A stretch of DNA of 64,000 nucleotides from Piscinibacter gummiphilus (GTDB lineage Bacteria > Pseudomonadota > Gammaproteobacteria > Burkholderiales > Burkholderiaceae_C): NCBI RefSeq assembly GCF_032681285.1, contig NZ_CP136336.1, positions 2,591,001 to 2,655,000 of the forward strand. Reading direction: 5' to 3'. Under the pieces are notes generated by a model. The model did not search any database. It worked only from the letters and a program-made list of their open reading frames with translations, and was not told the DNA's origin. Position numbers and translations under genes: made by a program. The first letter of the stretch is position 1. Each line of letters starts with the position of its first letter. Below are positions 26,033 to 34,785 of the stretch, one piece after another.

Positions 26033-26989
26033 TCAGACGCTCGGCGCTGGCGCCCGGCGCCGCCGCGAGCCTTCCGGCTTGAGCAGGCTGCGCACACGGG
26101 TCTTGCGGGCCGGCTCGGCCGTCGTCTCTTCGCTTTCGGTCACCACGCCCTGCGCCGCGGGCACCTCCGAGGCCTCTTCGGTGTAGCGCGGCGGCCAGTC
26201 CTTGAGCGACGAGCGGCGCAGGAGCGCCATGCCGCCGGTCGGGCTGTAGGTGCGCTCCAGCACGTGCGTGACGAGGCGCTTGTTGACGCGCTCGGTGATG
26301 ACGAGCGTGGTGCTGCGGGTGCCGTAGGCGCCATCGGGCGTGCGGATGAAGGCCGGCGACAGCGCTTTCTCCAGTTCGTGCGGCACGCCGGTCATGGGCA
26401 GCTGCTCATCGGGCGCGGGGGTGCGGTCGTTCATCGCGTCGAACAACTCCACGGCGAGCATGTCGAGCGACTCGGCGCCATCGACGGACTCGCGCACCCG
26501 CTCCTTGAGCTGCGTGACCTTGGGCCAGGGGGTGTCAAGCGATGCGTTCGACAAGCCGTAGAGCCCGCGCTCCAGCCGCATTGGATTGGAGTCCTGGCTC
26601 GAGGCGAAGAAACACTCGCCGCGGCGGAAGTCGGCCGCCACGAGGTTGAAGCCGTTGTAGCCCGACAGCGCCGTGTGCATCCAGAAGCGGTCGGCGCTCA
26701 GGTCGCCGTTGAGCCAGCGGGTGACGATGCTGCCGCGCGACGGTGCATTCGGGTCGCGATTGGCCGGGTCGCGCACGTTGGTGATGAGGGCGAGCCGGCC
26801 CTTGGCCGTGAGGCCGAGCCAGGTGCCGCCGGCTTCGAGGTCGCGGCCCCCGAGGATGTCGGGCTGGCCTGCGCCGGGCGACCACCACGCCAGGCGTGCG
26901 GCCGGGCGTTGGAAAAACTCATCGCGGTTTGCCGCGATCACGAGCGGGAAGCGCCGCGATTGGTCGAGCGCGATGGCGACTAGGCACAT
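26033..26989 (-). CDS. NRDE/TANGO2 family protein
   Basis: This 318-aa protein begins MCLVAIALDQ and has the defining NRDE motif (IAANRDEFFQRPA, about residues 19-31), then GGRDLEAGGTWLGLT and TNVRDPANRDP. An N-terminal Cys and this pattern place it in the TANGO2 family of Ntn-hydrolase-like proteins. Human TANGO2 is linked to heme and lipid metabolism, but the bacterial role is unclear. A C-terminal basic tail (about residues 285-318) looks disordered. It overlaps the DUF4936 gene by 10 bp and shares its end with the thioesterase-GNAT gene on the other strand. Confidence 0.85.
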   Translation of the reverse strand: MCLVAIALDQSRRFPLVIAANRDEFFQRPAARLAWWSPGAGQPDILGGRDLEAGGTWLGLTAKGRLALITNVRDPANRDPNAPSRGSIVTRWLNGDLSADRFWMHTALSGYNGFNLVAADFRRGECFFASSQDSNPMRLERGLYGLSNASLDTPWPKVTQLKERVRESVDGAESLDMLAVELFDAMNDRTPAPDEQLPMTGVPHELEKALSPAFIRTPDGAYGTRSTTLVITERVNKRLVTHVLERTYSPTGGMALLRRSSLKDWPPRYTEEASEVPAAQGVVTESEETTAEPARKTRVRSLLKPEGSRRRRAPAPSV

Positions 26990-27267
26990 GCGTCGAACTC
27001 CTCGGTGTGGCGTGGGCCTTCGATCCAGGGCGCGAGGGCCAGGGCGGCGCTTTCGATCGCACCTTGCAGTGCGCTGTCGATGCCGTCAGGGGAGGAGTAG
27101 GTTTCCATCCAGGTGTGCAGTCCATCTGCCGCTTGTGGGCGGCGCAGCAGCCGGGCTTGCAAACCGGGGTGGCGTGCGCGCAACTCGGTCTGCATGCGCG
27201 ACACCTGGGCGTGCAAGACGCTGGCGTTCTCTTGTGTCGCTCGATAGTAGATGAACAACTCGCGCAC
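26980..27267 (-). CDS. DUF4936 family protein
   Basis: This 95-aa protein starts RELFIYYRATQENA and has the DUF4936 pattern: a first strand ELFIYY, an LRRP segment mid-protein and WMETY followed by a C-terminal helix ending in EEFDACA. It looks like a small ferredoxin-like fold of unknown function, common in Burkholderiales. The GTG at 27267 is chosen because the in-frame extension upstream is Arg/Cys-rich and poor. Its end overlaps the NRDE start. Confidence 0.75.
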   Translation of the reverse strand: MRELFIYYRATQENASVLHAQVSRMQTELRARHPGLQARLLRRPQAADGLHTWMETYSSPDGIDSALQGAIESAALALAPWIEGPRHTEEFDACA

Positions 27268-27325
27268 GATCCGCCTCCGCCGAGCAGCGCCGTGAACTGT
27301 TGCCGCGCTGGCGCAGCGCGTTGTG

Positions 27326-28246
27326 TCAGGCCGTTTCGGCCGACGGCAACAAGTACGGCAATTCCTCACGAATCAGGGCCGGCCCGTCGGCCGCACCCGC
27401 GTGCACCGTGCCGCCGTCCAGCGCCGCAAGCTTGAGCTCGACAAGCGCCAGCCGGGACGCCGCGTTCACCACCAGACCGGCCGGCTGCGACGGGTCGGCG
27501 TCGTGGAAAACCTCCTGCCCGGCCTTCAGCTCGGCCGGGCCGCTGAAGAGGAAACTGCGCCGCTTGATCGTGCCGCGGTACTGGCTGCGCGCGACCACCT
27601 CCTGGCCCGGGTAGCAGCCTTTCTGGAAGTCCACGCCTCCCAGCACTTCGTAGTTGAGCATCTGAGGCACGAACTGGTCGACGGTGGCGGCTTCGATGCG
27701 GGCCACGCCGCTCTTCACTTCGCCCAGGCGCCATGCGGCCTCGTCGAGCGTCGGGAGCGCAGGGGAGGGCACGTCGAGCGGCGCGGCCCACAAATAGCGG
27801 CGTGCGCCCTCCACATCGGGCAGGCGCACGACGTCGGCGCCACCGTGCACGCTCTTGCCCCACACCTGCGTGGGCGCGGCCGCGCCGAGGAAGGCGTCGG
27901 CCGAGGGGCCGGCAAGGCCGAGCAGGCGCCACTGGCCCGAGGCATCGCTCAGCTTGCACTTGGCTCGCAGCACGAACATCGACAGGCGCTTCTGCGTGGT
28001 GGCCAGCAGGTCGGCGCTGCAGGCGAGCAGGATGTCGTCGGCGCTGCGCTTCCAGCCGATGAAGCTTGCGAGCAGTCGGCCCTTGGCGGAGCAGTAGCCG
28101 GCCAGGCGCGCTTCGGCGGTGCCGAGCTGCGAGAAGTCGTTGGTGAGCTGGCCGTGCAGGAAGCTTGCGGCGTCGTCGCCTTGCGCGCGGATCAGGCCCC
28201 AGTGCGGCAGCGGCGCCGCGCCGTCCAGTGAGAGAGAGGTCGTCAT
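27326..28246 (-). CDS. ygfZ: YgfZ/GcvT-domain folate-binding protein (iron-sulfur cluster assembly factor)
   Basis: This 306-aa protein has the YgfZ hallmark KGCYPGQEVVARSQYRG near residue 230, where the cysteine is needed for function. The early DDAASFLHGQLTNDF and SAKGRLLA also fit. YgfZ uses folate to support assembly or repair of certain Fe-S enzymes such as the MiaB-type tRNA-modifying enzyme. The ATG at 28246 has AGAGAGAGG-type purines upstream. A longer in-frame extension overlaps the divergent mltG and is rejected. It is divergent from mltG with 87 bp between. Confidence 0.92.
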   Translation of the reverse strand: MTTSLSLDGAAPLPHWGLIRAQGDDAASFLHGQLTNDFSQLGTAEARLAGYCSAKGRLLASFIGWKRSADDILLACSADLLATTQKRLSMFVLRAKCKLSDASGQWRLLGLAGPSADAFLGAAAPTQVWGKSVHGGADVVRLPDVEGARRYLWAAPLDVPSPALPTLDEAAWRLGEVKSGVARIEAATVDQFVPQMLNYEVLGGVDFQKGCYPGQEVVARSQYRGTIKRRSFLFSGPAELKAGQEVFHDADPSQPAGLVVNAASRLALVELKLAALDGGTVHAGAADGPALIREELPYLLPSAETA

Positions 28247-28333
28247 GCGGCGATTATCATCAGCCGCCATGATCCCAGTGCTTGTAGGTGTGATGTCGGG
28301 TGTGATGCGCCACGACGGCGGAGCGGGCCGCTC

Positions 28334-29338
28334 GTGAGATTCCTGAAGCGACTTTTCTGGCTGCTGGTGCTCGTGCTGCTGCTGGCCGCGGGTGCCGTGG
28401 CAGGTGCGGCCTATTGGTGGCTCGAGCAACCGCTGCCGCTGGCCAACCCGTCGATCGAAGTCTCCATCGAGCCCAAGACCTCGCCACGCGAGGCGGCCCA
28501 GGCCTGGGTGCAGGCCGGCGTGCAGACCGATGCGCGGCTGCTTTACGAATGGTTTCGCTGGTCGGGCCAGGCGCGCAAGATCCGCGCGGGCAGCTACCAG
28601 GTCGGCACCGGCGTCACGCCGCGCACGCTGCTCGACAAGATGGTCAAGGGCGACGAGGTCATGGCCACCGTCCGCCTGATCGAAGGCTGGACCTTCCGCC
28701 AGTTCCGCGCCGAGCTGGCCAAGGCGCCCGACCTCAAGCAGACCACCGCCGCGATGACCGAAGCCGAGCTGATGGCCGCCATCGGCTCGCCCGACCTGCG
28801 CGCCGAGGGCCGCTTCTACCCCGACACCTACGCGTTCAGCAAGGGCGCAAGCGACCTCGCCGTGCTCAAGCGCGCCCACCGCGCCATGCAGCGCCAGCTC
28901 GACGCCGCCTGGGCCGAGCGCAGTGCCGACACGCCGCTCAAGAGCCCCGACGATCTGCTCAAGCTCGCCTCCATCGTCGAGAAGGAGACCGGCGCGGCGA
29001 AAGACCGCGGGCTCGTTGCCGGTGTGTTCATCAACCGCCTGCGCATCGGCATGCCGCTGCAGACCGATCCGACCGTCATCTACGGCCTGGGCGAGCGCTT
29101 CGACGGCAACCTCCGCAAGGTCGACCTGCTGACCGACGGCCCGTACAACACCTACACCCGCGGCGGCCTGCCGCCCACGCCGATCTCGATGCCGGGGCGT
29201 GCCTCGCTGCTCGCCACCGTGCGGCCCGACAAGACGAAGGCGCTGTACTTCGTCGCCAAGGGTGACGGCTCCAGCCACTTCAGCGAGTCGCTCACCGAGC
29301 ACAATCGTGCGGTGAACCAGTACCAGCTCAAGCGATGA
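28334..29338 (+). CDS. mltG: Endolytic peptidoglycan transglycosylase MltG
   Basis: This 334-aa protein has an N-terminal membrane anchor ([19 protein letters not shown], about residues 8-26), a LysM-like segment ([17 protein letters not shown]) and the YceG catalytic domain with ASIVEKETG (catalytic Glu), [20 protein letters not shown] and [14 protein letters not shown]. It cuts nascent glycan strands at the inner membrane and sets their length. The GTG start at 28334 is used. The stop overlaps tmk as ATGA. The mltG-tmk-holB-pilZ-tatD order is typical of gamma- and betaproteobacteria. A pabC gene often found before it is absent. Confidence 0.94.
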   Translation: MRFLKRLFWLLVLVLLLAAGAVAGAAYWWLEQPLPLANPSIEVSIEPKTSPREAAQAWVQAGVQTDARLLYEWFRWSGQARKIRAGSYQVGTGVTPRTLLDKMVKGDEVMATVRLIEGWTFRQFRAELAKAPDLKQTTAAMTEAELMAAIGSPDLRAEGRFYPDTYAFSKGASDLAVLKRAHRAMQRQLDAAWAERSADTPLKSPDDLLKLASIVEKETGAAKDRGLVAGVFINRLRIGMPLQTDPTVIYGLGERFDGNLRKVDLLTDGPYNTYTRGGLPPTPISMPGRASLLATVRPDKTKALYFVAKGDGSSHFSESLTEHNRAVNQYQLKR

Positions 29339-29946
29339 CCCGGCGCTTCATCACCTTCGAGGGCATCGACGGCGCCGGCAAGTCCACGCACATCGAGGCG
29401 CTCGCCGAGCGCCTGCGTCAGCGCGGCGGTGAAGTGGTGATGACGCGCGAGCCCGGCGGCACCGCGCTCGCCGAGAAGCTGCGCGAGCTGGTGCTGCATG
29501 CGCCGATGGACGCGCTCACCGAGGCGCTGCTCGTCTTCGCCGCGCGGCGCGACCACCTCCAGCAGGTGATCGCCCCCGCGCTCGCCAGAGGCGCCACCGT
29601 GCTCTGCGACCGTTTCACCGACGCCACCTTTGCCTACCAGGGCGCCGGCCGCGGCTTCGACACCGGAGTGCTCGGCGCGCTCGAAACCTGGGTGCAGCAG
29701 GGCCTGCAACCCGACCTCACGATCTGGTTCGACCTGCCGGCCGAGACCGCAGCCGAGCGGCGTGCCGCTGCGCGTACCCCAGACCGCTTCGAGCAACTCG
29801 ACACCGCCTTCTTCAACCGGGTGCGCTCAGGCTATGCCACCCGCTTCGAGCAATCGCCGGAGCGCTTTGCCCGCATCGACGCCTCGCTGCCGCGCGAGCA
29901 GGTGTGGGCGCAGGTGGTCGACCACCTGGAGCGACGCGGGTGGTAG
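29335..29946 (+). CDS. tmk: Thymidylate kinase
   Basis: This 203-aa enzyme has the P-loop [12 protein letters not shown] (about residues 8-19), the CDRFTDAT segment with the DR pair for dTMP binding, and a lid region with Arg residues (RTPDRFEQ). It phosphorylates dTMP to dTDP, an essential step in DNA precursor supply. The ATG overlaps the mltG stop by 4 bp, and its own stop overlaps the holB GTG start by 7 bp, so the operon is tightly coupled. Confidence 0.96.
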   Translation: MTRRFITFEGIDGAGKSTHIEALAERLRQRGGEVVMTREPGGTALAEKLRELVLHAPMDALTEALLVFAARRDHLQQVIAPALARGATVLCDRFTDATFAYQGAGRGFDTGVLGALETWVQQGLQPDLTIWFDLPAETAAERRAAARTPDRFEQLDTAFFNRVRSGYATRFEQSPERFARIDASLPREQVWAQVVDHLERRGW

Positions 29947-30977
29947 GCGCCGACGGCCAATTGCCGCTGCCCTGGCTCGGCAAGCCCTTGCAGGACGCGC
30001 TGCGCACCCAGCGCGGCCACGCGCTGCTGGTGCACGGGGCGCAGGGCACCGGGCAGTACGAGCTGTCGCTGTGCCTGGCGCAGGCCTGGCTGTGCGAAGG
30101 CGAGGGCGCACAAATGCCCTGCGGCACCTGCGCCAGCTGCCACCTCGTGCAGGCGCGTTCGCACCCCGACCTGCTGGTGCTGGTGCCCGAGGCCTTGCGC
30201 GAGTCGCTCGGCTGGGGCGGGGCGGACGATGGCGACGACGAGAAGTCGTCGAAGGCCAAGCCCAGCAAGGAGATCAAGGTCGAAGCCGTGCGTACGGCCG
30301 TGAGCTTCGCGCAGAGCACATCGGCACGGGGCCAGGGCAAGGTGGTGGTGATCCACCCCGCCGAGCGCATGAACGCCATCTCGGCCAACACGCTGCTCAA
30401 GACGCTGGAAGAGCCGCCCGGCGTTGCCCGCTTCGTGCTCAGCTGCGGGGCGCCCGACGCACTCCTGCCCACCATCCGCAGCCGCTGCCAGGCCGTGGCC
30501 CTGGGTCTTCCGCCCGCCGACGTCGCCAGCGGCTGGCTGGCCCAGCACAAGGTGGCGCAGCCCGAGGTGATGCTCGCGGCGGCCGGCGGCCAGCCGCTCG
30601 AAGCGCTGGCCTGGGTGCAGGACGGCATCGACGCGGTGAGCTGGACGCGCTTTCCCAAGCAGGTGGCCGGTGGCGAAGCCGCACCCGTGGCCGGCTGGCC
30701 GCTGCCGCTGCTGATCGAGGCGCTGCAGAAGCTCTGCCACGACGCCATGTGCGTGGCGAGCGGTGCACCGCCGCGCTACTTCCCGCCGGCCGCGCTGCCC
30801 GCCGGCGCCACCTTGCCGGCCCTTGCGGCCTGGTCGAAGGCGCTGCGCGACGCGCAACGCCACGCCGAGCATCCGTGGAATATGCCCGTGATGGCCGAGT
30901 CACTCGTGCTGCAGGCCGCGCAGGCACTGAAGTCCCCCTTGGCGGCGAAACCTCCTTCGGTACACTCGGCCAGATGA
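29940..30977 (+). CDS. holB: DNA polymerase III delta' subunit
   Basis: This 345-aa AAA+ clamp-loader subunit has a degenerate P-loop ([10 protein letters not shown]), a zinc module with closely spaced cysteines ([12 protein letters not shown]), a Walker B-like [10 protein letters not shown] and the SRC-like sensor RSRCQAV. The delta' subunit does not hydrolyse ATP, so the altered P-loop is expected. An acidic/lysine linker ([16 protein letters not shown], about residues 95-110) is an insertion relative to the compact E. coli protein. A GTG start at 29940 overlapping tmk is the best choice. The stop overlaps pilZ as ATGA. Confidence 0.9.
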   Translation: MVGADGQLPLPWLGKPLQDALRTQRGHALLVHGAQGTGQYELSLCLAQAWLCEGEGAQMPCGTCASCHLVQARSHPDLLVLVPEALRESLGWGGADDGDDEKSSKAKPSKEIKVEAVRTAVSFAQSTSARGQGKVVVIHPAERMNAISANTLLKTLEEPPGVARFVLSCGAPDALLPTIRSRCQAVALGLPPADVASGWLAQHKVAQPEVMLAAAGGQPLEALAWVQDGIDAVSWTRFPKQVAGGEAAPVAGWPLPLLIEALQKLCHDAMCVASGAPPRYFPPAALPAGATLPALAAWSKALRDAQRHAEHPWNMPVMAESLVLQAAQALKSPLAAKPPSVHSAR

Positions 30978-31366
30978 GCGAAGCGCCTTCAGCCCCCGTT
31001 CGAACCGCCGGCAACGCCCCAGCCGGCGCGCGCCCCAGCGTCATCCAGCTGGTGTTCCGCGAGAAGGGCGCGCTCTACGCCGCCTACATCCCGCTCTTCA
31101 CCGACGGTGGCCTCTTCGTACCGACCACACGCGAGTACAAGCTCGGCGAAGACATCTACCTCCTGCTCTCTCTGCCCGACGACCCGCAGCGCTACCCGGT
31201 GGCCGGCAAGGTCGCCTGGATCACGCCGGTCAACGCGTCCGGCGGCCGCACGCAGGGCGTGGGCGTGCGCTTTCCGTCCGACGACAAGACGCGCGTGCTG
31301 AAGATCAAGATCGAGGAAATCCTCGGCACCTCGATCCAGTCGGCCAAGCCCACGCAGACCATCTGA
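30974..31366 (+). CDS. pilZ: PilZ domain protein (type IV pilus assembly)
   Basis: This 130-aa protein with a PilZ fold is positioned exactly as in the pseudomonad holB-pilZ-tatD order. The core YIPLFTDGGLFVPTTREY, VYLL-type strand IYLLLSLPDD, GKVAWITP and GVGVRFPSDD fits the type IV pilus PilZ, which lacks the usual N-terminal RxxxR c-di-GMP-binding motif. Here no RxxxR is seen either, consistent with a non-binding PilZ that works with PilB and FimX-like partners. The first 20 residues are flexible (Pro/Ala). The start overlaps holB by 4 bp. Confidence 0.88.
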   Translation: MSEAPSAPVRTAGNAPAGARPSVIQLVFREKGALYAAYIPLFTDGGLFVPTTREYKLGEDIYLLLSLPDDPQRYPVAGKVAWITPVNASGGRTQGVGVRFPSDDKTRVLKIKIEEILGTSIQSAKPTQTI

Positions 31367-31394
31367 CGTTTCACGCCGGCCCGACAATGGGCAG

Positions 31395-32183
31395 ATGTAC
31401 GTCGATTCCCACTGCCACCTCAGCTTCCCCGAGCTGAAAGAAAAGCTCCCCGAGATCCGCGCCGCGATGGCCGCCGCACAGGTCGACCGCGCCCTGTGCA
31501 TCTGCACCACGCTCGAAGAATTCGACGACGTGCACGCGCTCGCGATGGCCTACGACAACTTCTGGGCCACCGCCGGCGTGCACCCCGACACCGAAGGCCT
31601 GCGCGAGCCTTCGCTCGACGATCTGCTGGCCCTTGCCGCAAAACCGCGCGTGATCGGCATCGGCGAGACCGGCCTCGACTACTACCGCTTGAATGGCCGC
31701 AGCGTCGCCGACATGGAGTGGCAGCGCGAACGCTTCCGCACCCACATCCGCGCTTCCAAGCAGACCGGCCTGCCGCTCGTCATCCACACGCGCAGCGCCT
31801 CCGACGACACCATCGCCATCCTCAAGGAGGAGGGCGGAAACCACGGCGTCTTCCACTGCTTCACCGAAACGATGGACGTGGCCCGCGCCGCGCTCGACCT
31901 CGGCTTCTACGTCTCGTTCTCCGGCATCCTCACCTTCAAGAACGCAGCCGACCTGCGCGAGGTTGCGCGCTTCGTGCCCATCGAGCGCTGCCTGATCGAG
32001 ACCGACAGCCCCTACCTCGCGCCGGTGCCGCACCGTGGGAAGACCAACAACCCGTCGTTCGTGCCCTTCGTGGCCAAGCTGATCGGCGAACTCAAGGGGC
32101 TCACCCCCGAGGCGGTGGGCGAACACACGAGCCGCAACTTCGAGCGGCTTTTTCTGCAAGCGAACGTCACCTCGGGCGCGTGA
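31395..32183 (+). CDS. tatD: TatD family metal-dependent deoxyribonuclease
   Basis: This 262-aa protein opens MYVDSHCHLSF, the HxH metal site. GIGETGLDYY carries the metal-binding Glu, VIHTRSA and HGVFHCFTE supply histidines, and LIETDSPYLAP supplies the last aspartate. These are all TatD landmarks. The family removes 3' nucleotides from DNA and may act in repair or D-aminoacyl-tRNA deacylation. It lies 28 bp after pilZ and ends the mltG operon. The following intergenic region holds a perfect dyad. Confidence 0.92.
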   Translation: MYVDSHCHLSFPELKEKLPEIRAAMAAAQVDRALCICTTLEEFDDVHALAMAYDNFWATAGVHPDTEGLREPSLDDLLALAAKPRVIGIGETGLDYYRLNGRSVADMEWQRERFRTHIRASKQTGLPLVIHTRSASDDTIAILKEEGGNHGVFHCFTETMDVARAALDLGFYVSFSGILTFKNAADLREVARFVPIERCLIETDSPYLAPVPHRGKTNNPSFVPFVAKLIGELKGLTPEAVGEHTSRNFERLFLQANVTSGA

Positions 32184-32276
32184 AATAAGCACGACGGGGT
32201 TTGCGAGCGATCCGGCCGCAAGCCCTTGTCCGCACAGCGTTTTCGCGCATTCCCAGGCGTCGCTTCGACCCCGCCG

Positions 32277-32296
32277 CCCTGACAGGCTTGTCAGGG
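32277..32296. promoter_or_regulatory. Perfect 8-bp dyad between tatD and the 67-aa gene
   Basis: CCCTGACA (32277-32284) and TGTCAGGG (32289-32296) are exact inverted repeats with a 4-bp spacer. No T-run follows on either side, so it is a poor intrinsic terminator. It may be an operator for the small gene 98 bp downstream or a transcript-end hairpin for tatD. Confidence 0.5.
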
Positions 32297-32393
32297 AAAT
32301 TCCGACCCGCGGTCTGGTGGCGACCTGACTTTCTGCACTCACCCCTTGAGGCCTACATTGGCTCCACTGTCATCGCATTACCTGGAGCACAAC

Positions 32394-32597
32394 ATGGCGA
32401 CCCCCGAAATCCTGTCGAACCCGTTTGCCCTGATGATGAATCCCGCCGAAGTGCTGGAAGCCGTGGCCCGATCCACCCGTCTCGATCACCTGCAGCGCCG
32501 CATCTGCCGCCCGCTCGACAAGCCGGTGATCGCGAAGAAGGAGTTCTCGATGGACGACTACGACGTCGCCATCGACAACGAACTCGAAACCGACTGA
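32394..32597 (+). CDS. Small conserved-looking protein, unknown function
   Basis: This 67-aa protein opens MATPEILSNPFALMMNPAEV with a following helix (LEAVARSTRLDHLQRRIC) and an acidic tail (MDDYDVAIDNELETD). Coding is supported by a good GGAG site 9 bp before the ATG, a charge pattern fit for a soluble protein, and a transcription unit set off by dyads on both sides. It is small enough to be a regulator or adaptor. I do not recognise the family. It lies just before the glycogen/trehalose cluster but is separated from glgB by 250 bp of structured DNA. Confidence 0.6.
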   Translation: MATPEILSNPFALMMNPAEVLEAVARSTRLDHLQRRICRPLDKPVIAKKEFSMDDYDVAIDNELETD

Positions 32598-32847
32598 GAC
32601 CGAATCCCGTTTGAGCTGCTGCGGGTCCTGGCCCGCAGCGCCCCCGGCGCCGCCAGCAGTACCGCGGCGCCGGACCTTCCTCCCTCCGGCGCCCTGAGCG
32701 CGCCGCAGCAGGCACAGCCCTTGCCCATGAAGACTCTCGACGTGAGGGCTTCATGCACCACAGGCAAGGCGCGACACCCAATCCCCCTCCATCAGCGGTA
32801 AGGCATGCCGTCAAAGCTGCCTCGGCGACGCACGGCTTTGCCTGCCC
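32598..32847 (+). promoter_or_regulatory. Structured leader region upstream of glgB (three consecutive stem-loops)
   Basis: No credible gene is present. Three perfect or nested dyads occur in order. The first is GCTGCGGG/CCCGCAGC (32618-32639, 6-nt loop). The second is GGCGCCGGA/TCCGGCGCC (32666-32674 and 32685-32693). The third is a nested pair, CCTTGCC/GGCAAGG (32719-32725 and 32763-32769), enclosing CATGAAG/CTTCATG (32726-32732 and 32749-32755). The first may end the small-gene transcript. The others look like a folded 5' leader for the glycogen/trehalose operon. No known riboswitch class is recognised. Confidence 0.55.
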
Positions 32848-34785
32848 ATGCGCCTGCGGGGGCGCCGCGTGATGGCCGCTGCAACGCTCGGCGACCACGA
32901 CGTCTACCTGTTCCGGGAGGGCACCCACGCCCGCCTGTACGACAAGCTCGGCGGCCGGCTCGACGGCGACGGCGCGCGCTTCGCCGTCTGGGCGCCGAAT
33001 GCGGCCGAGGTCTCCGTCATCGGCGACTGGAACGGCTGGGACCGCAGCATCGACTTCCTCCACCTGCGCCCTGACAGCAGCGGCATCTGGGAGGGCCGGG
33101 TGCCCGCTGCGCGCCACGGCCAGGCCTACAAGTTCCACATCGTCTCGCGCCACGGCGGCTACCGTGTCGACAAGGCCGACCCGTATGCGCTCGTCTCGGA
33201 GCTGCCGCCGGCCACCGCCTCGCGCCTGTGGTCGCTCGACCACGACTGGCAAGACGCCGAATGGATGGCCACCCGTGCCGCCAAAAACGCCCTCGACGCG
33301 CCCGTCAGCATCTACGAGCTGCACCTCGGCTCCTGGCGCCGGCCCGACCCGACGGCGCCGACGCCGTTCTACAACTACCGCGAACTCGCGCACCTCGTGG
33401 CCGACCACGTGAGCGAACTCGGCTTCACCCACGTGGAGCTGATGCCGGTCACCGAGCACCCGTTCTACGGCTCCTGGGGCTACCAGACCACCGGCTACTT
33501 CGCCCCCACCGCGCGTTACGGCACGCCGCAGGATTTCATGTACTTCGTGGACCACCTGCACCAGCGCGGCATTGGCGTGATCCTCGACTGGGTGCCGTCG
33601 CATTTCCCGACCGACGAGCACGGCCTGCAGTACTTCGATGGCACGCACCTCTACGAGCACGCCGACCCGAGGCAGGGCTTCCACCCCGAGTGGAACTCGA
33701 GCATCTTCAACTACGGCCGCAACGAGGTGAGGAGCTTCCTGCTCTCGTCGGCGATGTTCTGGCTCGACCAGTACCACCTCGATGGCCTGCGCGTCGACGC
33801 CGTGGCCTCGATGCTCTACCTCGACTACGCGCGCAAGGCCGGCGAATGGGTGCCCAACGACAACGGCGGGCGCGAGAACTTCGAGGCCATCACCTTCCTG
33901 CGCACGCTCAACGAAGCGGTCTACCGCGAACACCCCGACACGATGAGCGTGGCCGAGGAATCCACCGCCTGGCCGCAGGTCTCGCGGCCCACCTCGGCGG
34001 GTGGCCTCGGCTTCGGCATGAAATGGAACATGGGCTGGATGCACGACACGCTCGCGTTCTTCAAGCTCGACCCCATCCACCGCAAGTACCACCACGGCCA
34101 GCTGACCTTCTCGCTGGTCTACGCCTTCCACGAGAACTTCGTGCTGCCGCTCTCGCACGACGAGGTGGTCTACGGCAAGGGCTCGCTGATCAACAAGATG
34201 CCCGGCGACACCTGGCAGCAGTTCGCCAACCTGCGAGCGCTCTACGGCTACATGTGGACGCACCCGGGCAAGAAGCTGCTCTTCATGGGCGGCGAATTCG
34301 GCCAGCGCCGCGAGTGGACGCACGAAGGCCAGCTCGAATGGTTCGTCACGCAGCAGCCGGAACATGGGGGCCTGATGCGCTACGTGCGCGACCTCAACCG
34401 CCTGCTGCGCGAGCATCCGGCGCTGTACGAGGTCGACTTCTCGCATGAGGGCTTCGAGTGGGCGGTGTCCGATGACGCCGGTGCCAGCGTGCTCGCCTTC
34501 CTGCGCAAGCCGAAGGGGAGGGGCGCCACGCTGCTCGTCGTCTGCAACCTAACGCCGCTGCCGCGCCAGCGCTACCGCATCGGCGTGCCACTGCCGGGCC
34601 ACTGGCGAGAAGTGCTCAACAGCGACGCTGCCGACTACGGCGGCTCGGGCTGGGGCAACCTCGGCGGCGTTGACGCGCAGACCATCCCGTGGCACGGCCG
34701 GCCCTGCTCGGTGAGCCTGACCTTGCCGCCTTTGTCCACCCTCGTGCTGCAGCTGGATGCCCATGGCCCGCGCGAAACTGACTGA
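32848..34785 (+). CDS. glgB: 1,4-alpha-glucan branching enzyme
   Basis: This 645-aa GH13 enzyme makes the alpha-1,6 branches of glycogen. A CBM48 domain with GDWNGWD comes first (about residues 50-130). The catalytic barrel includes YELHLGSWRR, DWVPSHFPTD, DGLRVDAVASMLYLDY (nucleophile Asp), SVAEESTAWP (acid/base Glu) and LPLSHDEVVYGKGSL. It lacks the extra N1 domain of E. coli GlgB, as in shorter GlgB forms. The start is uncertain: ATG 32848 or ATG 32872 (MAAATLGDHDVYLF), the latter closer to related proteins. It overlaps glgE by about 29 bp, opening the operon. Confidence 0.95.
   Translation: MRLRGRRVMAAATLGDHDVYLFREGTHARLYDKLGGRLDGDGARFAVWAPNAAEVSVIGDWNGWDRSIDFLHLRPDSSGIWEGRVPAARHGQAYKFHIVSRHGGYRVDKADPYALVSELPPATASRLWSLDHDWQDAEWMATRAAKNALDAPVSIYELHLGSWRRPDPTAPTPFYNYRELAHLVADHVSELGFTHVELMPVTEHPFYGSWGYQTTGYFAPTARYGTPQDFMYFVDHLHQRGIGVILDWVPSHFPTDEHGLQYFDGTHLYEHADPRQGFHPEWNSSIFNYGRNEVRSFLLSSAMFWLDQYHLDGLRVDAVASMLYLDYARKAGEWVPNDNGGRENFEAITFLRTLNEAVYREHPDTMSVAEESTAWPQVSRPTSAGGLGFGMKWNMGWMHDTLAFFKLDPIHRKYHHGQLTFSLVYAFHENFVLPLSHDEVVYGKGSLINKMPGDTWQQFANLRALYGYMWTHPGKKLLFMGGEFGQRREWTHEGQLEWFVTQQPEHGGLMRYVRDLNRLLREHPALYEVDFSHEGFEWAVSDDAGASVLAFLRKPKGRGATLLVVCNLTPLPRQRYRIGVPLPGHWREVLNSDAADYGGSGWGNLGGVDAQTIPWHGRPCSVSLTLPPLSTLVLQLDAHGPRETD

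Noticed and set aside
27304..27320. CGCGCTG/CAGCGCG hairpin between ygfZ and the DUF4936 gene
   Set aside because: Perfect stem but no T-tract in either direction and high local GC, so it may be chance.
28247..29302. In-frame N-terminal extension of ygfZ opposite mltG
   Set aside because: It lies across a well-supported gene on the other strand and has no ribosome-binding site. YgfZ is complete from 28246.
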